DNA of 64,000 nt from Microcoleus sp. EPA2. GTDB lineage: Bacteria; Cyanobacteriota; Cyanobacteriia; Cyanobacteriales; Microcoleaceae. The translations under genes and the position numbers were made by a program. Below the pieces are notes generated by a model, which saw only the letters and a program-made list of their open reading frames with translations, was not told the DNA's origin and searched no databases. Below are positions 17,174 to 25,418 of the stretch, piece by piece (within the stretch, counting starts at the first letter, position 1; each line of letters begins with the position of its first letter). The stretch spans positions 190,944 through 254,943 of the forward strand of contig JAHRFD010000003.1 of the NCBI GenBank assembly GCA_020882975.1, read 5' to 3'.

Positions 17174-18382
17174 CTAGTTAGCATCAAAAAAAACTCCATC
17201 ATCGTTAACCGAGTAAATTTCTGAATGATTATTATCATCCACGAATCTAACTCTACTGTTTCCTAAACTTGAGATATTGCTCCAAGTTTTGCGCCAACCA
17301 TCGTAACGATAAAGGAATGTTAAGTTTCCTTGAGGTTCGATACGGTATATCTCACCTTTTCCAGCTTCGCGATCGTAGAAGAGAACCATATCTGTTCTGA
17401 TAGCAACAATCTGATCCCAACTTTTATGCAAACCAGAATATCTTTGAATAATTTCTCCACTATCCTGGCGAGCCAAAGTACCTGTTCCATTACTCCCAAA
17501 ATAGTTGATAACTTTTCCATTACCCAGGCTGACTGATATAGAACGAGCTTGTAGAATCGCTTGCGAAAATGCGAGGGTGGGAACACCTACATTTCCTTGT
17601 CCAGGAGTGTAATTTTGGGTGAAATAACTTTGAGCCGATTCGGGAGAGCGATAATCAGCAGCATTGATGGCAACAATAACTGGTTGGTTGTTCTGCCAAA
17701 TGAAAATAGGTCCACCTGAACCACCTGTACCATTATCGCAGTCAGTGTGAATGAGACCATCATTAACAAAAACATCCCGAACCCGACATCGGATATGAAC
17801 TTGTGCAGTTTTACCACCGACGAATTCCTGAACACTTTCATCTCCAAAGCTTGAGTAGCCTGCATAGATAACTGTTTTACCCTGTAGCTCTTGGTAGTTG
17901 AGAGACTGGTAGCCAAACCAACCATAGCGATCGCCAATCGGTCGCTCCAATCGAATTATTGCCCAGTCAGCCCTTCGGTTTTGGTTCGGATTATCTGTTC
18001 CCCACCAGTAGTAATTTCCTTGTACTGTTTCGGGAGACTGCCCATTCCTATAATTTGGGGCAAAAGTAATATTTTTGCGTTGTCCGTTCTCCCATATACA
18101 ATGAGCGTTTGTCAATACTAAATCTCTGCCTATCAAGGCTCCGGTGCAGTGTCCACCATTGTCTATTTGAACTCGTCCAATAGCGCTCCAAGGGTAAGCA
18201 TTGCTTCTCATCGGAACACGATCGTCATCTCCAAAGCCTAAATTGAAACTCGTCGGTCCATCGGTAATAGGTTGACCATCAATAGGAGATGGAATACCAG
18301 ATGTTTGGGCAACCGCTGCATTAATTAAGTAGAAAGATAAAGCGCTAAAAAGAAGCGCTGAGGCAATATTTCTGTATTTCAT
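17174..18382 (-). CDS. Secreted S1/V8-like serine protease with C-terminal repeat domain
   Basis: A 402-aa protein with a signal peptide (cleavage near AVAQT, residue 25). The trypsin-like domain keeps H94 (TNAHCIW), D139 (ADWAIIRL) and S222 (GTGGSGGP), the catalytic triad of the S1B glutamyl-endopeptidase-like group. Cysteines C79/C95 and C199/C215 could form disulfides. Residues about 275-402 are a separate region with W-containing repeats (SWDQIVAIRTDMVLFYD, TWSNISSLGNSRVRFVD) resembling tectonin/tachylectin-type beta-propeller blades, which would bind a surface ligand. It is the last gene of a leftward group of four exported proteins spaced 50-90 bp apart, probably an operon. Confidence 0.88.
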   Translation of the reverse strand: MKYRNIASALLFSALSFYLINAAVAQTSGIPSPIDGQPITDGPTSFNLGFGDDDRVPMRSNAYPWSAIGRVQIDNGGHCTGALIGRDLVLTNAHCIWENGQRKNITFAPNYRNGQSPETVQGNYYWWGTDNPNQNRRADWAIIRLERPIGDRYGWFGYQSLNYQELQGKTVIYAGYSSFGDESVQEFVGGKTAQVHIRCRVRDVFVNDGLIHTDCDNGTGGSGGPIFIWQNNQPVIVAINAADYRSPESAQSYFTQNYTPGQGNVGVPTLAFSQAILQARSISVSLGNGKVINYFGSNGTGTLARQDSGEIIQRYSGLHKSWDQIVAIRTDMVLFYDREAGKGEIYRIEPQGNLTFLYRYDGWRKTWSNISSLGNSRVRFVDDNNHSEIYSVNDDGVFFDAN

Positions 18383-18432
18383 CGTCTTTTATTTAATCAT
18401 TGAAATTCAGTGCTTGAATCTTACGTGTAAAT

Positions 18433-18924
18433 TTAATCTCCTAAATTGTAAGTAAAGTTCCTGGCATTACCGGTATCGACTTCGATAAAGTTCTTCCATA
18501 CTCTACCTATTCCTTCACATTGTTTGTCGGCTCTAGCTAATGTAAAAGGTTTGTTTATTGTGCAAAACCTATTTTTACCGCTCCATTCTCCTCCATCTTC
18601 AGCTTTTGCGTATACATAGTAAATGCCGTTCCTTTTATTAAGCTCATGGGGATATACTCTCGCGCATTCACCAGAATTTAACTGCCACCATCCTTCAGTA
18701 GTCCAGCCTCTAGAGCGTCTTGGTGGAGTGTTGCCAAAAATATCTGATTCGGCTGCATCTATTTCCAGATACGCAAAGGCAACAGAAGCTCGATCGCCTG
18801 ATTTATTACACACATCAAACCAAGCACTTGCAGTTGAAGGATACAATAGATTTAAAGCCCAAAATGTCGAGCTAACAATTATAGATGTAGACCATTTCAA
18901 AACTGCCAAATTAATTTTTGACAT
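18433..18924 (-). CDS. Secreted DUF1036 protein
   Basis: A 163-aa protein starting at ATG 18924 (MSKINLAVLKW), preferred over the upstream ATG at 18972 because GGGAGAG precedes it by about 7 bases. A signal peptide ends near TASAW. The mature part is a DUF1036 domain: FDVCNKSGDRASVAFAYLE, TEGWWQLNSGECARVYP, YYVYAKAEDGGEWSG, with conserved cysteines. DUF1036 proteins are small exported proteins of unknown function. A paralogue lies two genes away (19656-20213). Confidence 0.82.
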   Translation of the reverse strand: MSKINLAVLKWSTSIIVSSTFWALNLLYPSTASAWFDVCNKSGDRASVAFAYLEIDAAESDIFGNTPPRRSRGWTTEGWWQLNSGECARVYPHELNKRNGIYYVYAKAEDGGEWSGKNRFCTINKPFTLARADKQCEGIGRVWKNFIEVDTGNARNFTYNLGD

Positions 18925-18995
18925 CGAAATCTCTCCCAAGTCGTACAAAATTTGTAGATATAGGAAATGCAAGTTTGCTTCAAGTCAACAAACAA

Positions 18996-19568
18996 CTAAG
19001 ACCCTATTCTCCTAATTGTCCATTGATTGTCATTTCCAGCATCACCACTGCCGGGCTTGCAGCGATAAACTTCGACGGGTGCCCCAGCCCAATGATCGTC
19101 TACTCCTACGACTCCTAAGCACAGACCAGTAACCCTATTTTTGATGTAACTGTATCCATTTCTTAAAGGCTGAATTGTCCATTGATTGTCATTCCCAGCA
19201 TCACCACTACCGGGGTTACAGTGGTAAACTTCAACCCTTGCCCCAGGCCCATGACCATCTACTCCTACGACTCCTAAACAGAGATTGGAAACCTTATTTA
19301 TGATGTGACTGTATCCATTTCCTAAATCCTTAATTGTCCATTGATTGTCATTTCCAGCATCACCACCACCGGGGTTACAGTGGTAAACCTCAACCCTTAC
19401 CCCAGGCCCATGACCATCTACTCCTAGGACTCCCAAACAGAGATTGGAAACTTTATTTGTTATAAAGAAATGTGATTGCCTCTCTGCTTGAGCCTCTACC
19501 CTGGATAGTGAAGAGGCTACAAAAGCAATCGAAATTAAGCTAACTAGAATTTTTGCTTGTCTTTGCAT
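18996..19568 (-). CDS. Secreted ricin-type beta-trefoil lectin-like protein
   Basis: A 190-aa protein with a signal peptide (to about residue 27, VEAQA). It consists of three near-identical repeats of about 47 residues, each with a NKVSNLCLGVxGVDGHGPG start and a NDNQWTI end. This is the threefold architecture and QW motif of ricin-B beta-trefoils, which bind sugars. The first two repeats are nearly identical in DNA as well, pointing to recent duplication; the third has diverged. Cysteines CLG and HCNPG recur in each repeat. It lies between the two DUF1036 genes. Confidence 0.85.
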   Translation of the reverse strand: MQRQAKILVSLISIAFVASSLSRVEAQAERQSHFFITNKVSNLCLGVLGVDGHGPGVRVEVYHCNPGGGDAGNDNQWTIKDLGNGYSHIINKVSNLCLGVVGVDGHGPGARVEVYHCNPGSGDAGNDNQWTIQPLRNGYSYIKNRVTGLCLGVVGVDDHWAGAPVEVYRCKPGSGDAGNDNQWTIRRIGS

Positions 19569-19655
19569 AGTTTAAATCACCTAATTATTGATTGAGTTGT
19601 GACCAGGCTTTTAAAGAGCTTTTCGAGAAAGATGCTGAGGCGCTCTTTTGTTAAC

Positions 19656-20213
19656 TCAGTTGGTTAAATTAAAAGAATATGCTTGGCGGCTAGGACGCAC
19701 GGGTCTAAAAGCTACCATTTCTCCACCAGCTTGCTCACAGTTTTCTTTCTGATACGCTTTTTGGTATTTAAACTCGAATTCTGATGAATTAATACAATAA
19801 CTTAACTTTGAGTCTGAACCCCTCCAAACAGAATCTCCACCTTTGGCGTAATATCCACGCACTCTACTTGCATCATTTTCGTATACCTTTTTGCAAGCAC
19901 CAGTCTCTATCTTCCACCATCCGTGCGACTCTGTGTAACGAGGTGCGGGGAATCCGTCGCTGGGAAAAGGTCCACTGTAATCAAGTGCAATAGCAACATA
20001 TACATTGTCTACACTTGTCTTATTACAGATAGTTAACCCCTTTTGAACCGGAGGAAGTCGTTGACCGGGAATTGGCTTATTACTTGGGCATAAAGCGTCT
20101 GGTACAAATGGAGGACAGTCAGCCAGAACTGACGGTTGTCTCACGAGAAGACCAAGAGGTGATACAACCAAAATACTTACAGCAAGAATTAGCGATAATT
20201 TTTTATTTGGCAT
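19656..20213 (-). CDS. Second secreted DUF1036 protein
   Basis: A 185-aa protein starting at ATG 20213 (MPNKKLSLILAVSILVV), with AGGAA just before; the longer frame to 20264 is unlikely. Signal peptide ends near VLADC. The DUF1036 features are GLTICNKTSVDNVYVAIALDY, SHGWWKIETGACKKVYEND and YYAKGGDSVWRG. An extra Cys/Pro-rich segment precedes the domain. It is the first gene of the leftward group of four, so the shared promoter should lie at about 20220-20430. Confidence 0.82.
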   Translation of the reverse strand: MPNKKLSLILAVSILVVSPLGLLVRQPSVLADCPPFVPDALCPSNKPIPGQRLPPVQKGLTICNKTSVDNVYVAIALDYSGPFPSDGFPAPRYTESHGWWKIETGACKKVYENDASRVRGYYAKGGDSVWRGSDSKLSYCINSSEFEFKYQKAYQKENCEQAGGEMVAFRPVRPSRQAYSFNLTN

Positions 20214-20436
20214 TTTCCTAAAATATCCTTCCCTCTTAATATTGAAATTCACTGGTTCAATCAACCTTGATTCAGTAATAACCCGGATGCGGCAGCGGCG
20301 TCAGTGAGAAATAGTTATAAATAGTTATAACTTGAGTGTAAAATATGTTATCATCTTGAGTATAATTGCTTAATCTCCTGTGTCGTCCAGCAGGAACCAC
20401 CGCTTTTTCGCTAACACACCCGATAATTTTAAATAA

Positions 20437-23400
20437 ATGACGATCGACGAAGCACTGCTTTTCCTCGACTCCGTTCTCAAACAACAGCATCTCAACGATA
20501 TTCACATACTGGTATTGCGACAGACTTGGGAAGGACACTCTTATCGAGAGATTGCCAAAAGCGCTGGTTATGATGCCGAATATATTAAGTTTGTTGGCTT
20601 TCAGTTATGGCAAGTTCTCAGTCGGGTATTTGGAGAAAAAGTCACTAAGAGTAACTTTCAGTCTGTTTTGCGACGGCAAGCACAACAGGCACAAGTCACC
20701 GCCTCACTACCAAATAGCCAAATTACTCACAATATCGACGCACAAGTCGATCGCAGTGGTACGATCGCCGATCGAGATCCTACTCACTTAACAAAAGTCA
20801 ACAAATCGATTAATTGGGGAGAGGCAATTGATGTTTCTATTTTCTACGGACGTGCAGAGGAATTAGCTTTATTAGAAAAGTGGCTGATCGTCGATCGCTG
20901 TCGCCTAGTAACGCTGTTGGGAATGGGTGGAATTGGCAAAACTTCTCTCTCTATTAAAGTAGCAGAACGCATCCAAGAACAATTTGATTATATTATTTGG
21001 CACAGTCTCTGCAATGCTCCCTCTCTTCTCGATTTGTTACTAGAATTGATTCAATTTCTATCGCACCAACAAGAAACGAATTTACCGGACACGGTAGATG
21101 GTAGAATCTCGCGACTGCTGCACTATCTGCGACAACATCGGTGTCTGTTAATATTGGATAACATGGAGTCAATTCTACAGGAAGAAGAACGCACGGGTTG
21201 TTATCGAGAGGGATATGAAGGATACGGTCAACTTCTGCGATGCGTAGCTGAAATAAATCATAAAAGTACCCTGCTATTAACCAGTCGAGAAAAGCCGATC
21301 GGTTTAGCCGTTCGAGAAGGCGAAACTTTGCCCGTTCGTTCGTTACAACTGAAAGGTTTAAGCACTCCTAAAGCACGGATTTTTTTTCAACGTATCGGTG
21401 ATTTTCAAGGGTCGGACTCTGAATGGGATATTTTGATATCTCATTATGGAGGAAATCCCCTAGCCTTAAAAATGGTCGCTCCCGCGATTCGCGATTTTTT
21501 TGAGAGTAGCCTCCCCAAATTTTTAGAACTTTTAAATCAAGGAACTTTAGTATTTGACGATATTCGCAATCTATTAGATAGGCAATTTAATCGTTTATTA
21601 GATTTAGAAAAAAAGGTGATGTACTGGCTGGCTATTAATCGGGAGCCAGTCTCGGCGGCCGAATTACAACAAGATTTAGTTACCAAATTAACTATCAAAG
21701 AATTACTAGAAGTTTTAGGTTCTCTCCTGAGACATTCTCTGATTGAAAAAACCTCAGAGGGCTACACTCAACAACCTGTCGTCATGGAATACATGACGGA
21801 ACGATTAATCGAACAAGTCTGCACTGAAATCGCCACCAGCAAAATCGATATTCTCAGAAGCCTGGGTCTGCTCAAAGCTACAGCTAAAGAATACATTAGA
21901 GATACGCAAGCTAGTCTGATCCTCAAACCTATTGCCGATCGCCTTTTTTTTTCTTTTGAACGCCCGCAAATCATCGAAAACCAACTCAAACCCATTCTGA
22001 CAGCCCTGCGCGGTAAACCCACACTAGAAACTGGCTATGTTGCGGGTAATATTATAAATCTATTGTGTCAAATGCAGACAGATTTAAGCGGTTGGGATTT
22101 TTCTCATTTGACTGTTTGGCAAGCTTATTTACCCGATACGAATTTGCATTTTGTCAACTTTGCTGGGGCAGATTTAACTAATTCTGTTTTCGCTGAAGTT
22201 TTGGGAAGCGGTTTGTCCATCGCTTTTAGCCCGGATGGAAAACTTTTAGCAATGGGCGACACTAATAGTGAGGTTCACTTGTGGCAAATGCCAGAATTTA
22301 GGCTGCTGAGAACTGGCAAAGAATACGGCAGCATTGTGCTATCCGTTGCTTTTAGTCCAGATGGAAAAACCTTTGCTACTGGCGGTAGTAACGGTACGAT
22401 TAATTGCTGGGATGTTAGCAGTTGGTCGATTCGTCAAATATTGCCGGGAAATCATAGCAGTGTGCTGGGAGTGGCTTTCAGTCCAGATGGCAAGATGCTT
22501 GCTAGTAGCATCGGTGATGGAACTGTGCGTTTTTGGGATTGGAGTAATGGACGATGTTTGCTAACTTTGCCGGCACACAAAACTCAGGCTTGGTCGATCG
22601 CATTTAGTCCTCAAGGTAATATTTTAGCTAGTGGCGGTGATGACGGAATACTTAAACTGTGGGATGTTGCTACCGGACAATGCCTGAAAATGTTTGAGAG
22701 TGACTGTTGTCAAATTCGATCGGTGGCTTTCAGTTTAGATGGTAAAACTGTAGCCTGTGGCGGTCATGATGCTTTGATTCGCATCTGGGATCTTAGCACG
22801 GATCGAGTCGTTAGCATTTGCTCTGGACATTCACAAATAGTAATGTCTGTTGCCTTTAGTCCTGACGGTCAGATTTTAGCAAGTTGCAGCGAAGACAGCA
22901 CCGTGAGATTGTGGGAGGTGGCATCGGGTGAGTGTCTAAAAACGCTGCAAAAACACACCAGTCGAGTTTCATCTGTCGCGTTTCGTCCAGATGGCAAAAT
23001 TTTAGCTAGCACTGGTGAAGACTGTACGGTGAGACTGTGGGATGTTAAAACAGGTCATTGTCTGAAAACAGTATTGGGACAAAGCAATCCAGTAAATTCG
23101 GTAGTTTTCTCGCCCGATGGTCAAACTTTAGCCAGTAGCGATCGCGCCGTGAGATTATGGAATATCAAAACCGGGAAGTGTTTTAAAAGCATACAGGATG
23201 GACATACTAATCGATTGAAATCCATTGCCTTTAGTCCGAATGGAGACTTGTTGGCGAGTGGATTCTCTGACACTACTGTCAGGTTATGGGATGCTATGAC
23301 TGGAGAATGTCTAAAAAGTTTAGAGGGTCATTCTGCTTGGGTGTGGGGAGTTGCCATCAGTCCCGACGGCAAGATATTGGCAAGTTTCAGTGAGGACCAG

Positions 23401-24069
23401 ACCATCAAACTATGGGATATTAGCACAGGGCAATGTCTTTATATTTGTACCGAGCATGAGAGTTGGGTGATGGGAGTTACTTTTAGTCCTTCAGGTGATA
23501 TCCTGGCTTCTGCAAGTACCGATAAGACGGTGAAGTTATGGGATGTCAGTACAGGGAAAGTCTTAAGCACTTTGATGGGAAATAGCGGTTGGGTTTGGTC
23601 TGTTGCCTTTAGTCCTGATGGTAATATTTTGGCAAGCAGCAATAGTGACGGTAGCATCAAGTTTTGGGATATCAATACCGGACAATGTTTGACCAGCATC
23701 GAGGGACATGATGGTATTGTGTCATCGGTAATCTTCAATCATGATGGTACACTGTTGGCGAGTGGCGGTCACGATCGAACTGTACGAGTTTGGGATGCGA
23801 GGACGAATGATTGCTTGCTACTTCTGCGGGGACACGAAAATTGGGTGTGGTGTGTTGCTTTTAGTTTAGATAGTCAAATGTTGGCTAGCAGCAGTCAAGA
23901 TGAGACGATTAAGTTTTGGGATGCAGTAACGGGTGATTGTCTCAAAACTTTGCCTGTTCCGAAACCTTATGAAGGATTAAATATTATGGGTGTTAAAGGT
24001 GTAACTGAGGCGACTGCGGCGATGTTCAAAACACTGGGGGCAGTTGAAGTAAGTCGATCGTGGTTGTAG
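20437..24069 (+). CDS. STAND protein: N-terminal HTH, NB-ARC NTPase and 14 WD40 repeats
   Basis: A 1210-aa signalling protein. Residues 1-80 form a helical, HTH-like domain (vMAP-type: MTIDEALLFLDSVLKQQHLNDIH, LRQTWEGHSYREIAKSAGYD). The NB-ARC ATPase has Walker A GMGGIGKTS (162-170) and Walker B CLLILDNME (about 236-244), followed by GxP-like GGNPLALKM. After a short pentapeptide-like patch (GWDFSHL, ADLTNSVF) come 14 WD40 repeats from about residue 595 to 1165, enough for two seven-bladed propellers. A YEGLNIMGVKGVTEA tail closes it, as in many cyanobacterial WD40-STANDs. Such proteins are ligand-triggered oligomerising switches; some act in defence or cell death, but no effector domain is visible here. 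Confidence 0.9.
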   Translation: MTIDEALLFLDSVLKQQHLNDIHILVLRQTWEGHSYREIAKSAGYDAEYIKFVGFQLWQVLSRVFGEKVTKSNFQSVLRRQAQQAQVTASLPNSQITHNIDAQVDRSGTIADRDPTHLTKVNKSINWGEAIDVSIFYGRAEELALLEKWLIVDRCRLVTLLGMGGIGKTSLSIKVAERIQEQFDYIIWHSLCNAPSLLDLLLELIQFLSHQQETNLPDTVDGRISRLLHYLRQHRCLLILDNMESILQEEERTGCYREGYEGYGQLLRCVAEINHKSTLLLTSREKPIGLAVREGETLPVRSLQLKGLSTPKARIFFQRIGDFQGSDSEWDILISHYGGNPLALKMVAPAIRDFFESSLPKFLELLNQGTLVFDDIRNLLDRQFNRLLDLEKKVMYWLAINREPVSAAELQQDLVTKLTIKELLEVLGSLLRHSLIEKTSEGYTQQPVVMEYMTERLIEQVCTEIATSKIDILRSLGLLKATAKEYIRDTQASLILKPIADRLFFSFERPQIIENQLKPILTALRGKPTLETGYVAGNIINLLCQMQTDLSGWDFSHLTVWQAYLPDTNLHFVNFAGADLTNSVFAEVLGSGLSIAFSPDGKLLAMGDTNSEVHLWQMPEFRLLRTGKEYGSIVLSVAFSPDGKTFATGGSNGTINCWDVSSWSIRQILPGNHSSVLGVAFSPDGKMLASSIGDGTVRFWDWSNGRCLLTLPAHKTQAWSIAFSPQGNILASGGDDGILKLWDVATGQCLKMFESDCCQIRSVAFSLDGKTVACGGHDALIRIWDLSTDRVVSICSGHSQIVMSVAFSPDGQILASCSEDSTVRLWEVASGECLKTLQKHTSRVSSVAFRPDGKILASTGEDCTVRLWDVKTGHCLKTVLGQSNPVNSVVFSPDGQTLASSDRAVRLWNIKTGKCFKSIQDGHTNRLKSIAFSPNGDLLASGFSDTTVRLWDAMTGECLKSLEGHSAWVWGVAISPDGKILASFSEDQTIKLWDISTGQCLYICTEHESWVMGVTFSPSGDILASASTDKTVKLWDVSTGKVLSTLMGNSGWVWSVAFSPDGNILASSNSDGSIKFWDINTGQCLTSIEGHDGIVSSVIFNHDGTLLASGGHDRTVRVWDARTNDCLLLLRGHENWVWCVAFSLDSQMLASSSQDETIKFWDAVTGDCLKTLPVPKPYEGLNIMGVKGVTEATAAMFKTLGAVEVSRSWL

Positions 24070-24274
24070 GATTCTTAAGAACAGGCAAGATGCCTGGGTG
24101 CATCTCAATGAGTGCAAATATATTCGTAGGGGCGAAGCCTATGCAAAATCGGGATGCTCCCAGATGCCTGTTCCATAAAGAGTGAGTTTTTTGGTAGGGA
24201 GGGCTGGAAGTCCTGCCCCTAAAATGGTTATTGAATCCTAGTTCGACATCTCAGTTTCACCAGACTTGGAGATG
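24070..24274. repeat. Convergent intergenic region with inverted repeat
   Basis: GAACAGGCA (24079-24087) and TGCCTGTTC (24165-24173) form inverted arms between the convergent STAND and TPR genes. A second smaller palindrome (GGCAAGATGCC) lies within. It may end transcription from either side, but no T-tract follows directly. Confidence 0.45.
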
Positions 24275-25150
24275 CTAAATTTGCCCCGAAGGTGGAGCGT
24301 CTTGAATTTTAGCGAGTGCTGCTTTCATTTCGGGAGTTGCTAGGAAGTTTTGGGTATCTGCGATCAAGCGATCGCCCCAGAGGTTTTCTTTGAGAAAATC
24401 TACAGTAGCATAGCGTTTATCTAGTTTTAGAGCAGCTTCTCCCATCGCTAAGCCTTTTTCTTTGTCACCTTTGCCGTACCATGCTACTGCTAGAGCAAGC
24501 ATTGGTTCGGCTGCTTTGTTGTCGATCGCGATCGCCTGTTCCCAACGTTTAATCGCGCCATCGGCATCTCCCTTTTCGTATTTGACTAATCCGATATTGT
24601 TGAGAGCGGGCCAGAGATTTTTTTCTAAAGCAAAGGCTTTTTCATATTGGGCGATCGCATTATCCAATCGTTTAAGCTTGTAAAAAGCATTGCCTAAATC
24701 AAATAATGCACCCGGATTATCTGGTTTTAACTTTAACCCTGCTTGTAAGTATTCAACTGCTTTTTCATAGTTTGCTTGCCGAAAATGAGCTTCTCCCAAG
24801 ACAAATTTAATTGCAGGATTTTCCGGCGACAGAGATTGAGCTTGTTGCAAAGCGTCAATGCCTTTTTGCAACTGGTCAACTTGAAGGTACAACCCGCCTA
24901 ACAAAGTCCAAGCTTGAGAATTCTTAGGGGCTAATTGTGTGGCGAGTTCGGCTCTGGGTACCGCGAGTTGGTACTGCTGGAGTCTGGCTAGCTGGACAGC
25001 TTCTTCTCCCAGGCTCAAGGCTGTTTGTTCGAGTTGGGCAGAGTCGATTTGTAGGGTGTAAGGCAGGAGTGCCTGGGCGACAACGGGTTTGGGCATTGTA
25101 CACAAACCGAGGGCGAGTAGCAGAGATATGAGAGGAATCCGATTAGGCAC
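24275..25150 (-). CDS. Exported tetratricopeptide-repeat protein
   Basis: A 291-aa protein with a signal peptide (LISLLLALGLCTMPKPVVAQA) and about six TPR units from residue 45 to 235 (for example PAIKFVLGEAHFRQANYEKA, PGALFDLGNAFYKLKRLDNA, PALNNIGLVKYEKGDADGA). TPR arrays form superhelical protein-binding scaffolds. The location is likely periplasmic or thylakoid lumen. Partners cannot be named. It is transcribed away from the neighbouring repeat region. Confidence 0.85.
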   Translation of the reverse strand: MPNRIPLISLLLALGLCTMPKPVVAQALLPYTLQIDSAQLEQTALSLGEEAVQLARLQQYQLAVPRAELATQLAPKNSQAWTLLGGLYLQVDQLQKGIDALQQAQSLSPENPAIKFVLGEAHFRQANYEKAVEYLQAGLKLKPDNPGALFDLGNAFYKLKRLDNAIAQYEKAFALEKNLWPALNNIGLVKYEKGDADGAIKRWEQAIAIDNKAAEPMLALAVAWYGKGDKEKGLAMGEAALKLDKRYATVDFLKENLWGDRLIADTQNFLATPEMKAALAKIQDAPPSGQI

Positions 25151-25227
25151 GCGAGCAGCCCCAGCAAAAAATATAAAGGTTTCTCGATCGCCTATGATAT
25201 CATTTCCGGTTACACCGTCAGGTGATG

Positions 25228-25281
25228 TTGACAGTTGACAGTTGACAGTTGACAGTGAACAGTGAACAGTGAACAGTGAAC
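25228..25281. repeat. Heptanucleotide tandem repeat (TTGACAG / TGAACAG)
   Basis: Four TTGACAG units (25228-25255) are followed by three and a half TGAACAG units. Similar TTGACTG/TTGTCTG heptamers occur near 61765. These are the short tandemly repeated repetitive sequences known in filamentous cyanobacteria. Confidence 0.8.
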
Positions 25282-25418
25282 TCGAATTTACTATTCCGAT
25301 GAAGAGAGGATTTGATATGATAACCTATAATTCTCCCCTTCAGTCTCGCCGGACTAGATTATATTAATGGCGATTGAGACCATAGTCCGATCGTTCGGTT
25401 AATTGTTATGAATCTTTG

